A stretch of 64,000 nucleotides of DNA from Ustilago trichophora (Eukaryota; Basidiomycota; Ustilaginomycetes; Ustilaginales; Ustilaginaceae), in contig OOIN01000001.1 of assembly GCA_900323505.1 (NCBI GenBank), positions 682,001 through 746,000 on the forward strand, read 5' to 3'. The notes under the pieces were generated by a model. That model ran no database searches and was not told where the DNA came from. It saw nothing but the letters and a program-made list of their open reading frames with translations. This document shows positions 9,469 through 20,826 of the stretch, in pieces; positions within the stretch are counted from its first letter, which is position 1; each line of letters starts with the position of its first letter. Made by a program: the position numbers and the translations under genes.

Positions 9469-12400
9469 ATGTCCGAGCCTCACAGCTTTGACCATTTCCA
9501 TGCCACCTCTACCTACCACGCCAGCAGCTCCGACTACTCGTATACCGACGCCTCCTCTCGCTCCTCTAGTCGTGCCAATGGCCACAATCATACAAAGTCC
9601 AAGCCTGACCCGCGCCGAAAGGATATCGACCTCGACCTAGATCTAGATGCCATCAGTGACCTCCATCTCACCGAGCACCACCTCGACCCATCGCGCTCTT
9701 ATCTTGATTCTCACCTCCCTACCGCCGCCCCGCATTCGCACCCCACACACAGCAGCTTGGATGGCAGCTCCACTGCTCTCTCAGACATCCGCCTCGACAG
9801 CATCCGAGATGAAGCCGATCCTGCATCGCTTCTAAGCTTGCCCGAACACGCATGTGCCTACTGCGGCATCTTCAACCCATCATGCGTAGTCAAGTGCCTC
9901 ATCTGCAACAAGTGGTTCTGCAACTCGCGCGGTTCCACCTCCGGCTCCCACATTGTCAACCATCTCGTCCGCGCAAAGCACAAGGAGGTCAGCTTGCATG
10001 CCGACTCGCCCCTCGGCGAAACCACGCCAGAATGCTACAACTGCGGAGCCAAGAATGTATTCCTCCTCGGTTTCATCCCCGCAAAGAGCGAGACTGTCGT
10101 CGTGCTCCTCTGCCGTCAGCCTTGCGCTGCCGTATCCAATTCCAAAGATGTCGTCTGGGATACCACCCAATGGTCGCCGCTCATCGAAGACAGATGCTTC
10201 CTCACTTGGCTCGTCAAAGTCCCCACAGAGCATGAGCAGCTCCGCGCCCGTCCCGTCACCCTCCAGCAGATCAACCGTCTCGAAGAAGTCTGGAAGGAGA
10301 ACGCCAACGCCAGCCTCGATGATTTAGACAAGCCAGGTGTAGACGACGAACCCAACGGCATCTTGCTCCGATACGAAGACGCCTACCAGTACCAAAACAT
10401 CTTTGGTCCCTTGGTCAAGATCGAGGCCGACTACGACCGCAAGCTCAAGGAGTCGCAGACACAGCAGGATCTCGTGGTCCGATGGGATCAGGGTCTCAAC
10501 CAGAAGAAGATCGCTTGGATGATGCTTCCCAAGCTCGAGAGTGGAGAAGTGCGTCTCGCTGTTGGAGACGAGCTCAAGCTTCGCTACCGAGGCGAAATGG
10601 CTCCACCCTGGGAAGGCGTCGGTCACGTCATCAAGATCCCCAACAACGTCTCGGACGAAGTGGCGCTCGAGCTCAAGAGATCGGATGGCGTCCCTGACCA
10701 TTGCACGCACAACTTCTTTGCCGACTTTGTCTGGAAGGCCACCTCGTTTGATCGCATGCAGAGCGCCATGAAGACGTTCGCCGTCGACGAGCAGAGTCTC
10801 AGTGGTCACATCTACCACAAGCTCCTGGGTCATGAGATCGATAATGTCACCTTGCGAACCACCATGCCCAAGCGCTTCAGTGCTCCCGGTCTTCCCGAGC
10901 TCAACCATTCTCAAGTCAACGCTGTCAAGAGCGTCCTTCAGAAACCTCTCAGTCTCATCCAAGGTCCTCCCGGTACCGGTAAGACCGTCACCTCTGCCAC
11001 CATCGTCTACCAGCTCAGCAAGATGAATCCTGGTCCAGTGCTGGTCTGCGCACCCTCCAACGTCGCCGTCGACCAGCTCACCGAAAAGATCCACGCCACA
11101 GGCTTGAAGGTGGTGCGCCTTACCGCCAAGAGCCGAGAGGCACTCGACAGCCCCATCAGCTTCCTCACGCTGCACGAGCAGGTCGCCAACAACGACACGC
11201 ACATTGAGCTGCAAAAGCTCATCCAGCTCAAGAACGAACAGGGCGAGTTGAGCAGCAGCGACGAGCGCAAGTACAAGGCGCTCACACGTGCTTGCGAGAA
11301 GGAGATCCTCAGCACCGCCGATGTCATCTGCTGCACCTGTGTCGGTTGCGGCGATCCTCGTCTCTCCAAGATCAAGTTCCGCACCGTGCTTGTCGACGAA
11401 GCTACGCAGGCTGCCGAGCCCGAATGCATGATTCCACTCGTCATGGGCTGCAAGCAGGTCGTCTTTGTCGGAGATCACCTCCAGCTTGGCCCCGTCATTA
11501 TGAACAAGAAGGCGGCTCGCGCGGGTCTGAGTCAGAGTCTGTTCGAACGCCTCATCATGCTCGGCAATCGGCCCATACGACTTCAGGTGCAGTATCGTAT
11601 GCATCCATGCTTGTCCGAGTTCCCTTCCAATATGTTTTACGAAGGCACCCTGCAGAACGGTGTCACCGCGCCAGAAAGGTTGCGTCGATACGTTGACTTC
11701 CCTTGGCCCGTACCGTCGTTGCCCATGCTCTTCTTCCAGAACCTCGGTCAGGAAGAGATTTCGAGCAGCGGCACTTCCTTCCTCAACCGCACGGAAGCGT
11801 CGAACGTGGAAAAGGTTGTCACGCGCTTCTTCAAGGCTGGCGTCAAACCTTCGCAGATCGGCATCGTCACCCCCTACGAAGGTCAGAGGAGCTACATTGT
11901 CAACCACATGCAGCTGCACGGTTCGCTCAACAAGGAGCTGTACAAGGATGTCGAAGTGGCCAGCGTCGACGCTTTCCAAGGTCGTGAGAAGGACTACATC
12001 ATCCTCAGCTGTGTGCGTAGCAACGAGCATCAAGGCATTGGTTTCCTGAGCGATCCACGACGACTCAACGTGGCGTTGACTCGTGCTCGATTCGGTCTCG
12101 TCATCCTCGGCAACCCCAAGGTGCTCAACAAGCATCCTTTGTGGCACTACCTGCTGATTCACTACAAGGAGAAGGGATGCCTCGTCGAAGGTGTCTTGTC
12201 CAACTTGCAACCTAGCATGGTTCAGTTCCCCAAACCGCGTCGACCCTTGCAGAAACCAGGCGACCTCATGGCACGGCATCGCCACGATCTCGTAGGCGCC
12301 GATGGCTATGGCGCGTCACGCAGCGGTCGACTCCCAGACGTCGGTGCCGAGGGAGATGGCATGGCTCGACTCGGCACCAACGACCTCAACTTCTTTCGAA

Positions 12401-12768
12401 CCCACGACCCCATGTCTTATATCCCATCCGACGCTCAAAGCGTCACCAGTCTCGGTACGCAAGCCACCTACCCTTCCGCCCACCTCTCTGTCGGAGGCAT
12501 CCACGGCCCTTACGCAAGCAGCATCGTGAGCCAGGACGTCGACACCGAGAGTCTCGCCGGCAGCACCGCTCCCTCTGCCAGCATCACCTACAGCCAAAGC
12601 GACAGGCTTCACCGACGACTGAGCTTGAGCAGCATGGGTGGCGTTTCGGACGTGACGAGTTTGGACAATTACAAAGGAGATGGTGGGTTCGTGGGTGGTG
12701 GACATGATGACGATGCGGCTTCGACGTTCTCTGCTGCCATTTCGCAGTCGTCTTTTACCACTTTTTGA
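9469..12768 (+). CDS. UPF1: ATP-dependent RNA helicase Upf1
   Basis: Upf1 is the SF1 helicase at the centre of nonsense-mediated decay. From the Met at 9469 (AACCATGTCC; preferred over an in-frame Met 33 bases upstream) the protein has 1,099 residues. Residues 1-125 are Ser/His/Asp-rich. The Cys/His zinc-binding domain that contacts Upf2 begins at about 129 ([20 protein letters not shown]) and includes CYNCGAKN and LLCRQPC. Walker A GPPGTGKT is at 499-506, the DEATQ box at about 643, QYRMHP follows, and motifs [12 protein letters not shown] and NVALTRAR close the second RecA domain. The last 110 residues are low complexity and hold three SQ and one TQ dipeptides. No intron. UPF3 lies about 6.7 kb to the left. 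Confidence 0.97.
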   Translation: MSEPHSFDHFHATSTYHASSSDYSYTDASSRSSSRANGHNHTKSKPDPRRKDIDLDLDLDAISDLHLTEHHLDPSRSYLDSHLPTAAPHSHPTHSSLDGSSTALSDIRLDSIRDEADPASLLSLPEHACAYCGIFNPSCVVKCLICNKWFCNSRGSTSGSHIVNHLVRAKHKEVSLHADSPLGETTPECYNCGAKNVFLLGFIPAKSETVVVLLCRQPCAAVSNSKDVVWDTTQWSPLIEDRCFLTWLVKVPTEHEQLRARPVTLQQINRLEEVWKENANASLDDLDKPGVDDEPNGILLRYEDAYQYQNIFGPLVKIEADYDRKLKESQTQQDLVVRWDQGLNQKKIAWMMLPKLESGEVRLAVGDELKLRYRGEMAPPWEGVGHVIKIPNNVSDEVALELKRSDGVPDHCTHNFFADFVWKATSFDRMQSAMKTFAVDEQSLSGHIYHKLLGHEIDNVTLRTTMPKRFSAPGLPELNHSQVNAVKSVLQKPLSLIQGPPGTGKTVTSATIVYQLSKMNPGPVLVCAPSNVAVDQLTEKIHATGLKVVRLTAKSREALDSPISFLTLHEQVANNDTHIELQKLIQLKNEQGELSSSDERKYKALTRACEKEILSTADVICCTCVGCGDPRLSKIKFRTVLVDEATQAAEPECMIPLVMGCKQVVFVGDHLQLGPVIMNKKAARAGLSQSLFERLIMLGNRPIRLQVQYRMHPCLSEFPSNMFYEGTLQNGVTAPERLRRYVDFPWPVPSLPMLFFQNLGQEEISSSGTSFLNRTEASNVEKVVTRFFKAGVKPSQIGIVTPYEGQRSYIVNHMQLHGSLNKELYKDVEVASVDAFQGREKDYIILSCVRSNEHQGIGFLSDPRRLNVALTRARFGLVILGNPKVLNKHPLWHYLLIHYKEKGCLVEGVLSNLQPSMVQFPKPRRPLQKPGDLMARHRHDLVGADGYGASRSGRLPDVGAEGDGMARLGTNDLNFFRTHDPMSYIPSDAQSVTSLGTQATYPSAHLSVGGIHGPYASSIVSQDVDTESLAGSTAPSASITYSQSDRLHRRLSLSSMGGVSDVTSLDNYKGDGGFVGGGHDDDAASTFSAAISQSSFTTF

Positions 12769-13296
12769 AGGATGCATAGATATCGCGAGGTTTGATATTG
12801 CCTTTCGACACATTACTTCTAAAAGCTGGCATCAAGGCATCAGGGATACGTCGTCCAATTGACATGCACACGCCAAGCCTACGGACACATCTGCCCCTTA
12901 TAACACGGCAGGCTCCGTTGGAAATGCAAAACCTATCGTCATTCAGCGCAATAGGCCATCACCTAAAGCGATCGGACATTCCACCAGAGCCCTACTTGTC
13001 CACTGCACAACACATGATAGATTAACAAAAGACAGACGGTGCTTGTCCTTGTTCTTGTAGTGACTATAGATTGCATCCTTTTCCAGCACAATGGTGAAAG
13101 ACTGTCTTTTCTCGTGAAGAAAAAAAAAAGGAAAGGGCGATCTTTCTTTATCCTCTTTGAATGTGGACCGACGCTCGTAGTAATTGTATCGCAACGGCTT
13201 CTTCTGATAAGGGGTGAATACAAAGGGGACAAAGAGTGCTTTCCTGAGAGTGCAAAGATCTCGCTTCACTATGTATGCTTCGGTTAAATAGCCGAC

Positions 13297-13300
<4 letters not shown>

Positions 13301-13342
<42 letters not shown>
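13301..13342. repeat. (CA)21 dinucleotide repeat
   Basis: Twenty-one uninterrupted CA units lie 530 bp after the UPF1 stop, followed by a short CAA run. The tract is likely polymorphic between strains. Confidence 0.98.
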
Positions 13343-13343
<1 letters not shown>

Positions 13344-13698
13344 CAACAACATTGTGATTGATTTTTTGATGTTTGGCTTGGTGTGTGCCATCCGATTCGT
13401 CCATGTCGATACTGTATGTGGTTGGATGGAGAGGTTGCTGCAGGAGGCAGGAATACCTTTTGGTAGTGTGTTTAAGCATGACGGCTTTAACTCTGACTGT
13501 CGTGTACAGTATTCAGGGTCAAAAGGGCTGATCAGCAACGTGGGCGAAGATACCCTAAGAAGTACAGTATTGAGCCCACCTTTGTTCACAAAGCCTGGTC
13601 GGTTTCACTTTGTTTTGCAAAGAATTGCGTTGCGTGGTCTCTCCGGGATTGGTTTGCCGAGGAATTGACAAAGAGATTGCAACCACGTACCCAAGAGT

Positions 13699-13742
<44 letters not shown>
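13699..13742. repeat. Homopolymer of 44 G
   Basis: An uninterrupted G tract far longer than any other G run here. It could form quadruplex structures, but could also be a sequencing or assembly artefact, since such a tract is hard to read exactly. Confidence 0.95.
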
Positions 13743-13743
<1 letters not shown>

Positions 13744-15813
13744 TCTGAGAGCTTGAACATCAGGAATGCAAGCAAGCGAAGCGATCCAAGCGTAATCGTG
13801 ATGGTAATCTTGTTCCACCAAAGGCAAAGTGTAAGTTACATTCGCACCATGCTCGACAAATGTGAATGTGTCAAACTCTACATTGTGAGAGCATTCGCCG
13901 AATCCTTTGTGGGAAACAAAAAGACGCGGTTAGAGAGAGAGAGAGAGACAAAGTAGTAACCTGTGTGTATGAATGTGGCTAAGTCGGGATTCTCGATATG
14001 TGGCGTCTTCCGGCTGACAAGATCAGGGTGGATGGTTATGATACCGTCTTGGAGGAATGTTTGCTTGCGATGATGGGTTCACCTCCAACGATCGCGAGGA
14101 GGAGGGAATTTTCAGCAACATGTCAGATCGACCACACTCTGGTGCTTGGGCGCCGAGGGTGAAACCAACAAACCCTTTTTTTTTTCCCTTGGCGGCGGGC
14201 GTGGCGGCGGTGGTTCAAAATTGGGCGTTTTGACAGCACAACCCTTCTCTCACACACACCTTGCTTGCATTAGATCCGAGTCAAAACAAACGATTCATGC
14301 TTTACCGCACAACTGCTCTGCTCTGCTGTGATGCCTCGCCCTCTTTTTCTCCTCTTTTTTTTTTTTTTGAAACTCATCCTCAAAAAAGCAAGGCCGCGAA
14401 CCTCCTTACCTCTCTTTAGATGTCTCACTTTGCACGTCTCCCATCTACATTGACACTCTTCACCGAGCTGTCTGTGGATTCCGACAAAAGAGAGTCGCGA
14501 TCATCTCGAGTGCGTGCGGGGATTTCTTTGTGTGTGTGTGATTGATTGGTCCTCTTTGTGTAGAATTCCTCGGTCCATCCACAGAAAGCTTCCCGTTCGT
14601 TTTGCCTCTACTGTGGCGTGGTATGGCGTGGCGTTGCGAAGCGTTGGGTCACCAATCCACTCAAACAGAAAGGAGGTGGTGGGTTGATGTTGTGAATGGT
14701 GAATGGTGGATGGTGGATGGAGAGATGCTCAAGCCAGCCAACTAGCCAGAATCTGAATGAGGAAAGTGTGCTCTGGTGCGTGTATGCAGTTGGAAAGCTC
14801 CTCGCTTAAGATAGGTAGAAGAAGAAGAAGAAAACGAGGGCACTGCACTGCACTGCAACGCACCGCACCGCACTCGACCAAATTTCCCATCGCACAGAGC
14901 TCTACTGCTGCTGCACCCTGTCTGCAGCCTTTCGACTTGTGTGAGTCTCTCTCTCGCTGTCGAATCCACACGATCCACAAGCACGCACACACCGGCCAGC
15001 TCCTGCAATCAATACTGAACTCTTAGCTCGATCGTGGTAGCCCCGCTCTCTCTCCCTCTCTTCCCCCCCTTGACCTGATTCTTTCGTCGAGACAGATAGC
15101 GCTAAGCAGCAGCTTCTTCGTTGTGCTACACTCACACTTTCACCACCACCATCATTTTCTCCATCAGCTTGCCTTTTTGTTCGAGCGTTCCTCTGTTCAC
15201 TCTTCATCCGGTGCACATTTTGCCACTCTATCACCATTTACCAGCATCGTACGCCTTGTTCCCCTTGGTGCTCTTCTGGGTCAGCCACCGTCACAGCATC
15301 GTCTCCGGAAAAGCGTCGACGTATACCCTCCGGCTACTCACCCAGTTGGTGCCGGTCATTCTCCATCGTTTTTGTCTGTCATCCCCACTAACTTGCGCCT
15401 CTTGCGTTGTGTGGGTCCACCATCAACCGCCTTCATCTCGACCAAGACGTCAAAAAGAGAAAAGAAAGTAAAACAAGGCATGACTGCAGAATAAAGGGGT
15501 CCACCACCCCTCTCTATCTCTCCATCCGTCCCCCTAGAAGAAAACCAGCCCCTGGCTTGTTCAACTGTGCTGGTCACAGAAATCGAAAACTGCGCGACCC
15601 AACACTTCATCTCGTGTTCACTAGGAACAATCACACCCGCCACATACACACGCACGCAGCACGGGGTTTTTTTTTGGCTGCACAATACCCCTTCGTCGAT
15701 TTCATTTGGCTACTGTCTCCTTGGCTCCTTTCTTGTTCGCCGTGGGCGAGTTACCGAACAACAATAACAGCTAGTCAAGTGGTTGTCCTTGTCATTGTGA
15801 CTGTTGTCCAACA

Positions 15814-18800
15814 ATGTTTTCTCAGTGGCGAAGCAAACGGCACTTCCCGATGGACTCTGTCTCGTCGGTGTATCCGCCAACAACAACCATCACGTCCAAC
15901 AACAACACCTCCAGCAGCAGCTCTCGTTCGCAACCAACCACTCCGATCGAATCTGATTTTGCACACATTTCCAACCGACATCCTCCTCTTGCTCCTCCTC
16001 CATCATCCTCTGCATCTCGTTCTACAGGTGTCAAGGCGAAAAGTAGCAGAGTAGCCATTGGCAAAGGAGCCAAGTTTCGACCTGGTACACGAGACGGTGG
16101 TACACGTTCTCCCATGAGTTTTGCCGCTGGACCTCGTTCCACCAGCCGCGGAGCCAACAGTTTAGAGTTTGGTGGAGGCGTCGTACCAGATGACTCGGTT
16201 TCGGAAGAGGCCGATGGTTCCGATTCTTCTGGATCACCTGTGACACCTCAATATATCACATCCAAACATAGCACAGCCACCGGAACAACCGTCGCATCTC
16301 ACTCAGCATCAGCATCAGCTTCAGCTTCAGCTTCAGCGTTACTCTCTGCCAAAAATACGCAGTTGGCACAAAATCAAGAGGCTTCCTCCTCCTCCTCCTC
16401 CTCCTCCTCCTCATCCTCATCTTCAAACCACCACGCTCGTCTCGAATCCATCGGTACTCTGGGAAGCTTTGAAGACTTTCGATCGATTATTGCCTTTTCT
16501 TCCCCTTCCAATCTCTTGGATGAGAGTCCTGCACTCACCATGTCGACCGATTACTCGAGTCCTGATTTCCCAGCTTCAGCAGCCCTTGCGACCAAGGACA
16601 AACCTCTACCTGTGGTTATTGCAGACAAGCCGCAGCCGCCCATTCCGGTTTCATCTCAACCAGAGATGGTCACTTCGTCAAGTCAACAGACGTTAAGCGG
16701 ATTGCATCCCATGCGAACCCCGCCCAAGAGGGTAGCCGTCAAACATGGCTCCTCTAGCGCAGATGAGCCTGTTCATCTTCGTCCCGTTTCCATTGGTGTA
16801 CATCGTCGATCCACCGCATCCAGTCTGCCCGAATCGGTCTCGAACCCAGGATCATCCCAGATGGCCAGCGACGAGTTCCATTCGCCAGGTCGCAGGACTT
16901 CTACCACAGATGCTATGCGTAGGCTCGAGGAAAGCGTCCGTCAAGGCTCTGCAAGTACCACCACATTTGGTCTTGGCATCACTTCCGACGACGACGCACA
17001 ACCTACCACTTCAACAAGCACCCCTCATCGATCCAGCATCCCCACCCAGCGCACCAGCACCAGCACCCGCCGCCATACCAAGTCCAGCAGCGAAATCTCC
17101 GGACACAGTTCCGCAGACAGTTGGGGCCGCACCTCTTTCGGTCGCGACACCTTGCGCATGTTGATCGATTCCGAGCAGCACTCCCACAACGAATCTCAGA
17201 AAACCGCCTCTTTAGCTTCCAGCAAGACGCAAAAGACCTACATCAGCGATAGCGGCCACAGCACAAATACGGCAGAAACCAGCAACGACGTTCACGACTC
17301 TGACCAGCTCTCGACCATTAAAGAGCGCACCGAGTCGCCCTCGATTGCCGAATCCTCGTCGTCGCTTCGCAAACGTCAGATTTCGATGGATTCCGGTTTC
17401 AGTCAGTCGCAGAACGCCGATTTTTCAGATGCTCGCACTTCGAGAACTTCGGCTTCTTCTTTGGCTAGGTCGGTGGATGGGTTTAGGACCGGTTCGCCAG
17501 AGTCCAGGTTTACCGTGAGGACGCACGCTGGGGTGCAGCAGAGCTTCGGAGGAGGTCATCAACAGGCAGAAGGTGGGATGCTCGATTCGAGGGCGCTGCT
17601 ATCGACTCTGTCGCAGACCGCTGCGGTGAATGGGATCGGCTCGCCTACTTTTGGTTTCAGTAGGCAGAGAAGGACTTCTCAGTCTTCGACGGTGACCGAG
17701 CTTCTGCCTCCGCTGGAGCTCGACGCGACTGCGTCAAAGGCGCATGTTAGGAGCACGTCAAATGCTTCTTCCGCTCATAAGCGTACTGCACCTTCTGAAC
17801 TCTCGGCAATCGCTGGATTGCGTCGTGGATCAGCAGGCGTGCTATCCACCAGCACCACACCACGCGTCATTACAGAACCGTACACGGCACCTCTCCCCTC
17901 CCATCCCTTCTCAGCATCCGCATCCGCATCTACTCCTCTCCTCCCACCCACATTCACCCGCACTCCCATCCCTGCTTCAGAACCCAACACTCCCAACCTC
18001 ATCTACGAAGCCGCCTTGGCCAAAGCAGTCGGCAAGCAGCGTAAAAATCGACCCGCCGCACTGGCTCTCAACCTCACCTCTTTATCGGCGTTCTCACCCA
18101 ATGCGAAAAATCCAGGTGCTGGCGCCACAGCCGCGGCGGCAGTCTTATCGCCCAACAATCACACGTTCAAGGGACTCTCAAGTCCAGGCAAACCACGTGT
18201 CCCACCACCATCTGCTCCGCCGACAGAACCTCTGCCACCCATTCCGAATACTCCTTCGTTGGCGCCGCCGAAAAGTCCCAATCCGACGACGGCGGCGGCG
18301 GCTGCTGGGGTTCGGTCTGCAGCGATGCAAAGCGATGCGATGGGTGAGGATGTGGATCCGCTGAGGACGCCAAAGGGAATATCGCAGGGGAAAAGGGCTT
18401 CGCAGATCAGTCAGAATCGTTCGTCCTCGGGTTCGTCGGGCTCGTTGGTGGTGGTGCGGAAGAGGGACACGCCGGGGAGCGATGGGTTGAAGCAGAAAAG
18501 TGTTGATGCTGAAGAGAAGGAGGCGGACTTGCCAGTGGTGGAGGAGGCGATGGCGAGCGTCTCGCCGATTGTGGTGAAGGCGGAGGAGGGTTCGGATGGT
18601 GTGAAGGCGCATACACAACCTGCAATGTCGCTCAGCAAGAAGGAGGAAGTGGTGGTGGTGACAGCTGCATCGGCTTCTCGTTCTGCAGATGCTCCAGCTG
18701 CAGCATCCGTTATCAAGCCCCCCTTCGTGAACAGTACGGCGATGAAACCTCACCTCGAGCCTGGCCGTCCAAGCTTCACGACAACATCCACAACCACCGC

Positions 18801-20298
18801 CCGTGCCCCACCATCAGCATGGACAACGCGCAACCCGCTCTCCTCCACCCACCACGATCTCCCCACCCTCACCACCGCCGCCAAATCCGATTTCACCCAT
18901 GACGCACCCGCACGCGACGGCGCCCTCTCCGTCGCCAGCAACCACTCCTCCCACTCCCTCCTCTCCGATCGACGACTTGAGATTCTCCACTCTAAAAACC
19001 TCGATCCCAACTCCCATCTCAAGCGCACCGAGACCCGATTCGCCGGCGCATTCTCCGAAATTGCCCTCGCTTTCCGTCAACTTCAAGCCGACAAGCTCCT
19101 ACTCGAGCAGATCGTTCGCGAGAAAACCCCCCTCAGCGGCGTCGGTGTCGGCAACGTCGACCTTGCCAACTATCTCTCGACTCTCAATGCCAAAGTGGAA
19201 AGTAGCAATGGCGAGATTCGCAAGCTCTTGGACCTGCTCGAACAGCAGCGGGAGGTGATCGAGCAGCTTTTGGCGACGCATCAGTTGGAAAAGGAGACAT
19301 ATGCCGAAGATGTCGAACGGTTGCACTGTGCTCTGGATGAGGTGCATGCAGAGTTGGACGCGGAGAGGGCCAAAGTGGCGCGGTTGAACCAAGAGCTGAC
19401 CAGGGCACATGCGGGGATGGTCGAAGCGAATAAAGACAACATGCGGGTCAAGATGACGCTAGAGGAAGAGGCAAGGAGGAGGGAGAAAGTGGTGGGACTG
19501 TTGAGATTGGCAAAGGACCGATTGCGAGAGGTAGAGAGTGAACAGCAGCGGGTGGCGGAGTTGGTGATTGAGGAAGATGATGATGAGGCAGAGGAACAGT
19601 TGGTGAGTGTTGGTGGTGGAAGAAAGGAAGCTGGTGGGTCGATGGATGAGGAGAGCGAAGTAGCGATGTTGAGGAGGATGTTGGAAGAGAGAGATGGGGA
19701 GATTGCGGCGCTAAAGTTGAGTCATGCTGATGCTGTGATGCGGGAGCCTTCGCCTTCCAACACTGCCGCTGACGCTGCTCGACCCTCCTCATCCACCACC
19801 ACCACCACCACCACCTCGGACGCCAACGAGGAACTCGCCCAGCTCCGCAACCAACTCCTCACGCAAAAAGAGCGCGAAAAGCACATCCGCAGTGCCTACC
19901 TCTTCATCCGAGAAGAGCTCCGCAAAGCCAACGTTGAACGACGTCGCTCTTCCATCTCCTCGCTCAACACCACCGTTTCCCGCACCACCGCCACCACCAC
20001 CCCCACCAGTGCCTCCTCTTCCTCGCCCTGGACCGCCTCCAACGCCAAACTTTCTCGCGCGGGACTATTGGAGCACCTCCGCACAGCATCGACATTTGAA
20101 ACTGGCCAAACCACAACACCAGTAAAACTGAAAAGGTTAAGTTTACCCATCGTCGCAAGAGCCAGTGCCATCTCAACCCCAAATCACACAATCGACGATC
20201 AGCCGCAGGAGATCCTCACCGCCGCTTCCGGTTTCACAACAAACCCTCCACCAGATCCACGACATCACAGAAGACACTCGAGACAGATCGTCAACTAG
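15814..20298 (+). CDS. Large Ser-rich coiled-coil protein of unknown function
   Basis: An uninterrupted frame of 1,494 residues that I do not recognise. Residues 1-1070 are mostly disordered in look: Ser, Thr and Pro-rich, with a 14-residue Ser tract near 191 (from a CCT repeat), an Ala/Ser repeat near 165 and many SPxR/RxxS-like sites. The only folded-looking part is a coiled coil at about 1075-1260, starting RTETRFAGAFSEIALAF and running through LLDLLEQQREVIEQLL and LDEVHAELDAERAKVARL, with a second helix at about 1336-1380 (EREKHIRSAYLFIREELRK). No signal peptide or membrane segment. The shape, a long disordered N-terminus with a C-terminal coiled coil, resembles fungal polarity, septum or cytoskeleton scaffolds, but that is only analogy. 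The first Met is used; a second Met at residue 13 is possible. Confidence 0.8.
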   Translation: MFSQWRSKRHFPMDSVSSVYPPTTTITSNNNTSSSSSRSQPTTPIESDFAHISNRHPPLAPPPSSSASRSTGVKAKSSRVAIGKGAKFRPGTRDGGTRSPMSFAAGPRSTSRGANSLEFGGGVVPDDSVSEEADGSDSSGSPVTPQYITSKHSTATGTTVASHSASASASASASALLSAKNTQLAQNQEASSSSSSSSSSSSSSNHHARLESIGTLGSFEDFRSIIAFSSPSNLLDESPALTMSTDYSSPDFPASAALATKDKPLPVVIADKPQPPIPVSSQPEMVTSSSQQTLSGLHPMRTPPKRVAVKHGSSSADEPVHLRPVSIGVHRRSTASSLPESVSNPGSSQMASDEFHSPGRRTSTTDAMRRLEESVRQGSASTTTFGLGITSDDDAQPTTSTSTPHRSSIPTQRTSTSTRRHTKSSSEISGHSSADSWGRTSFGRDTLRMLIDSEQHSHNESQKTASLASSKTQKTYISDSGHSTNTAETSNDVHDSDQLSTIKERTESPSIAESSSSLRKRQISMDSGFSQSQNADFSDARTSRTSASSLARSVDGFRTGSPESRFTVRTHAGVQQSFGGGHQQAEGGMLDSRALLSTLSQTAAVNGIGSPTFGFSRQRRTSQSSTVTELLPPLELDATASKAHVRSTSNASSAHKRTAPSELSAIAGLRRGSAGVLSTSTTPRVITEPYTAPLPSHPFSASASASTPLLPPTFTRTPIPASEPNTPNLIYEAALAKAVGKQRKNRPAALALNLTSLSAFSPNAKNPGAGATAAAAVLSPNNHTFKGLSSPGKPRVPPPSAPPTEPLPPIPNTPSLAPPKSPNPTTAAAAAGVRSAAMQSDAMGEDVDPLRTPKGISQGKRASQISQNRSSSGSSGSLVVVRKRDTPGSDGLKQKSVDAEEKEADLPVVEEAMASVSPIVVKAEEGSDGVKAHTQPAMSLSKKEEVVVVTAASASRSADAPAAASVIKPPFVNSTAMKPHLEPGRPSFTTTSTTTARAPPSAWTTRNPLSSTHHDLPTLTTAAKSDFTHDAPARDGALSVASNHSSHSLLSDRRLEILHSKNLDPNSHLKRTETRFAGAFSEIALAFRQLQADKLLLEQIVREKTPLSGVGVGNVDLANYLSTLNAKVESSNGEIRKLLDLLEQQREVIEQLLATHQLEKETYAEDVERLHCALDEVHAELDAERAKVARLNQELTRAHAGMVEANKDNMRVKMTLEEEARRREKVVGLLRLAKDRLREVESEQQRVAELVIEEDDDEAEEQLVSVGGGRKEAGGSMDEESEVAMLRRMLEERDGEIAALKLSHADAVMREPSPSNTAADAARPSSSTTTTTTTSDANEELAQLRNQLLTQKEREKHIRSAYLFIREELRKANVERRRSSISSLNTTVSRTTATTTPTSASSSSPWTASNAKLSRAGLLEHLRTASTFETGQTTTPVKLKRLSLPIVARASAISTPNHTIDDQPQEILTAASGFTTNPPPDPRHHRRHSRQIVN

Positions 20299-20826
20299 AC
20301 CACCCATCCATTAGGTTACGATCGGTTTTTTCCCCCCCGCAAGGTTTCAACCAGTCACATTCTCTTTCCTTTCTTTTTTCTTTGCTGTACACGGTGCGCT
20401 TGTGACTTGAATGTTATGGACTGTTGTTGTGCTTCAAGAGTGAATCGTGAATATGAAGCCTGATGATGTGTGGCAAGTTTGGAGCCAAATCCAAGAATTG
20501 GCTGAGGCCAGCCGCTCCGTAGGTCGATTTTATCTCGCTCGAGCATGGTGCAACTTTGCAAACGTGCACAAGTGGACAAGTGTGATTCACAACGTGAAAA
20601 GAGGGGGGGGAAAATGCGTCACAAAGTCACGCTTTGAAGCCACGGGCCATAGCCCACGGCAAGGTGGATTTGGAGGAAGCCAGCCAATTGGGGGTGGGGC
20701 TTTGAGGGTGGTTTTGTGACGGGAATTTTTTCTCAGGATGAGGGGGGGAACAAGACAAGCAAGCAAAGATTGAAAAGATGGCAAAGACATGTTATTTGGG
20801 ACGAAACAGATGGAAATGTTGGCTGG
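20299..20826. other. Convergent intergenic region with one dispersed repeat
   Basis: The 3' ends of the coiled-coil gene and SSK1 face each other here. The interval holds a diverged copy of the family A palindromic repeat (20604-20738) and otherwise nothing I recognise. Confidence 0.7.
20604..20738. mobile_element. Dispersed diverged copy of palindromic repeat family A
   Basis: GCGTCACAAAG...TTTGAAGCCAC on the left mirrors GGTGGTTTTGTGACGGG on the right. The centre keeps GAAGCCAGCCAATTGGGGGTGG, matching the core seen in copies at 60.9, 61.6 and 62.2 kb. It is more diverged than the island copies, so probably older. No coding capacity. Confidence 0.7.

Larger units (their letters stand above)
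12769..15813. other. Gene-free 3-kb region
   Basis: No protein gene is supported. The stretch contains (CA)21 at 13301-13342, a 44-base G run at 13699-13742, TACAGTA motifs at 13410, 13505 and 13563, a T/A-rich block around 14160-14370, and a 1-kb pyrimidine-rich part just before the next start (14930-15810) that reads like a long leader with several short upstream frames. Whether the leader is spliced cannot be told from the sequence. Confidence 0.6.

Noticed and set aside
10324..12285. 653-codon minus-strand frame inside UPF1
   Set aside because: Antisense shadow of a highly biased coding strand; no motif, and UPF1 is unambiguous.
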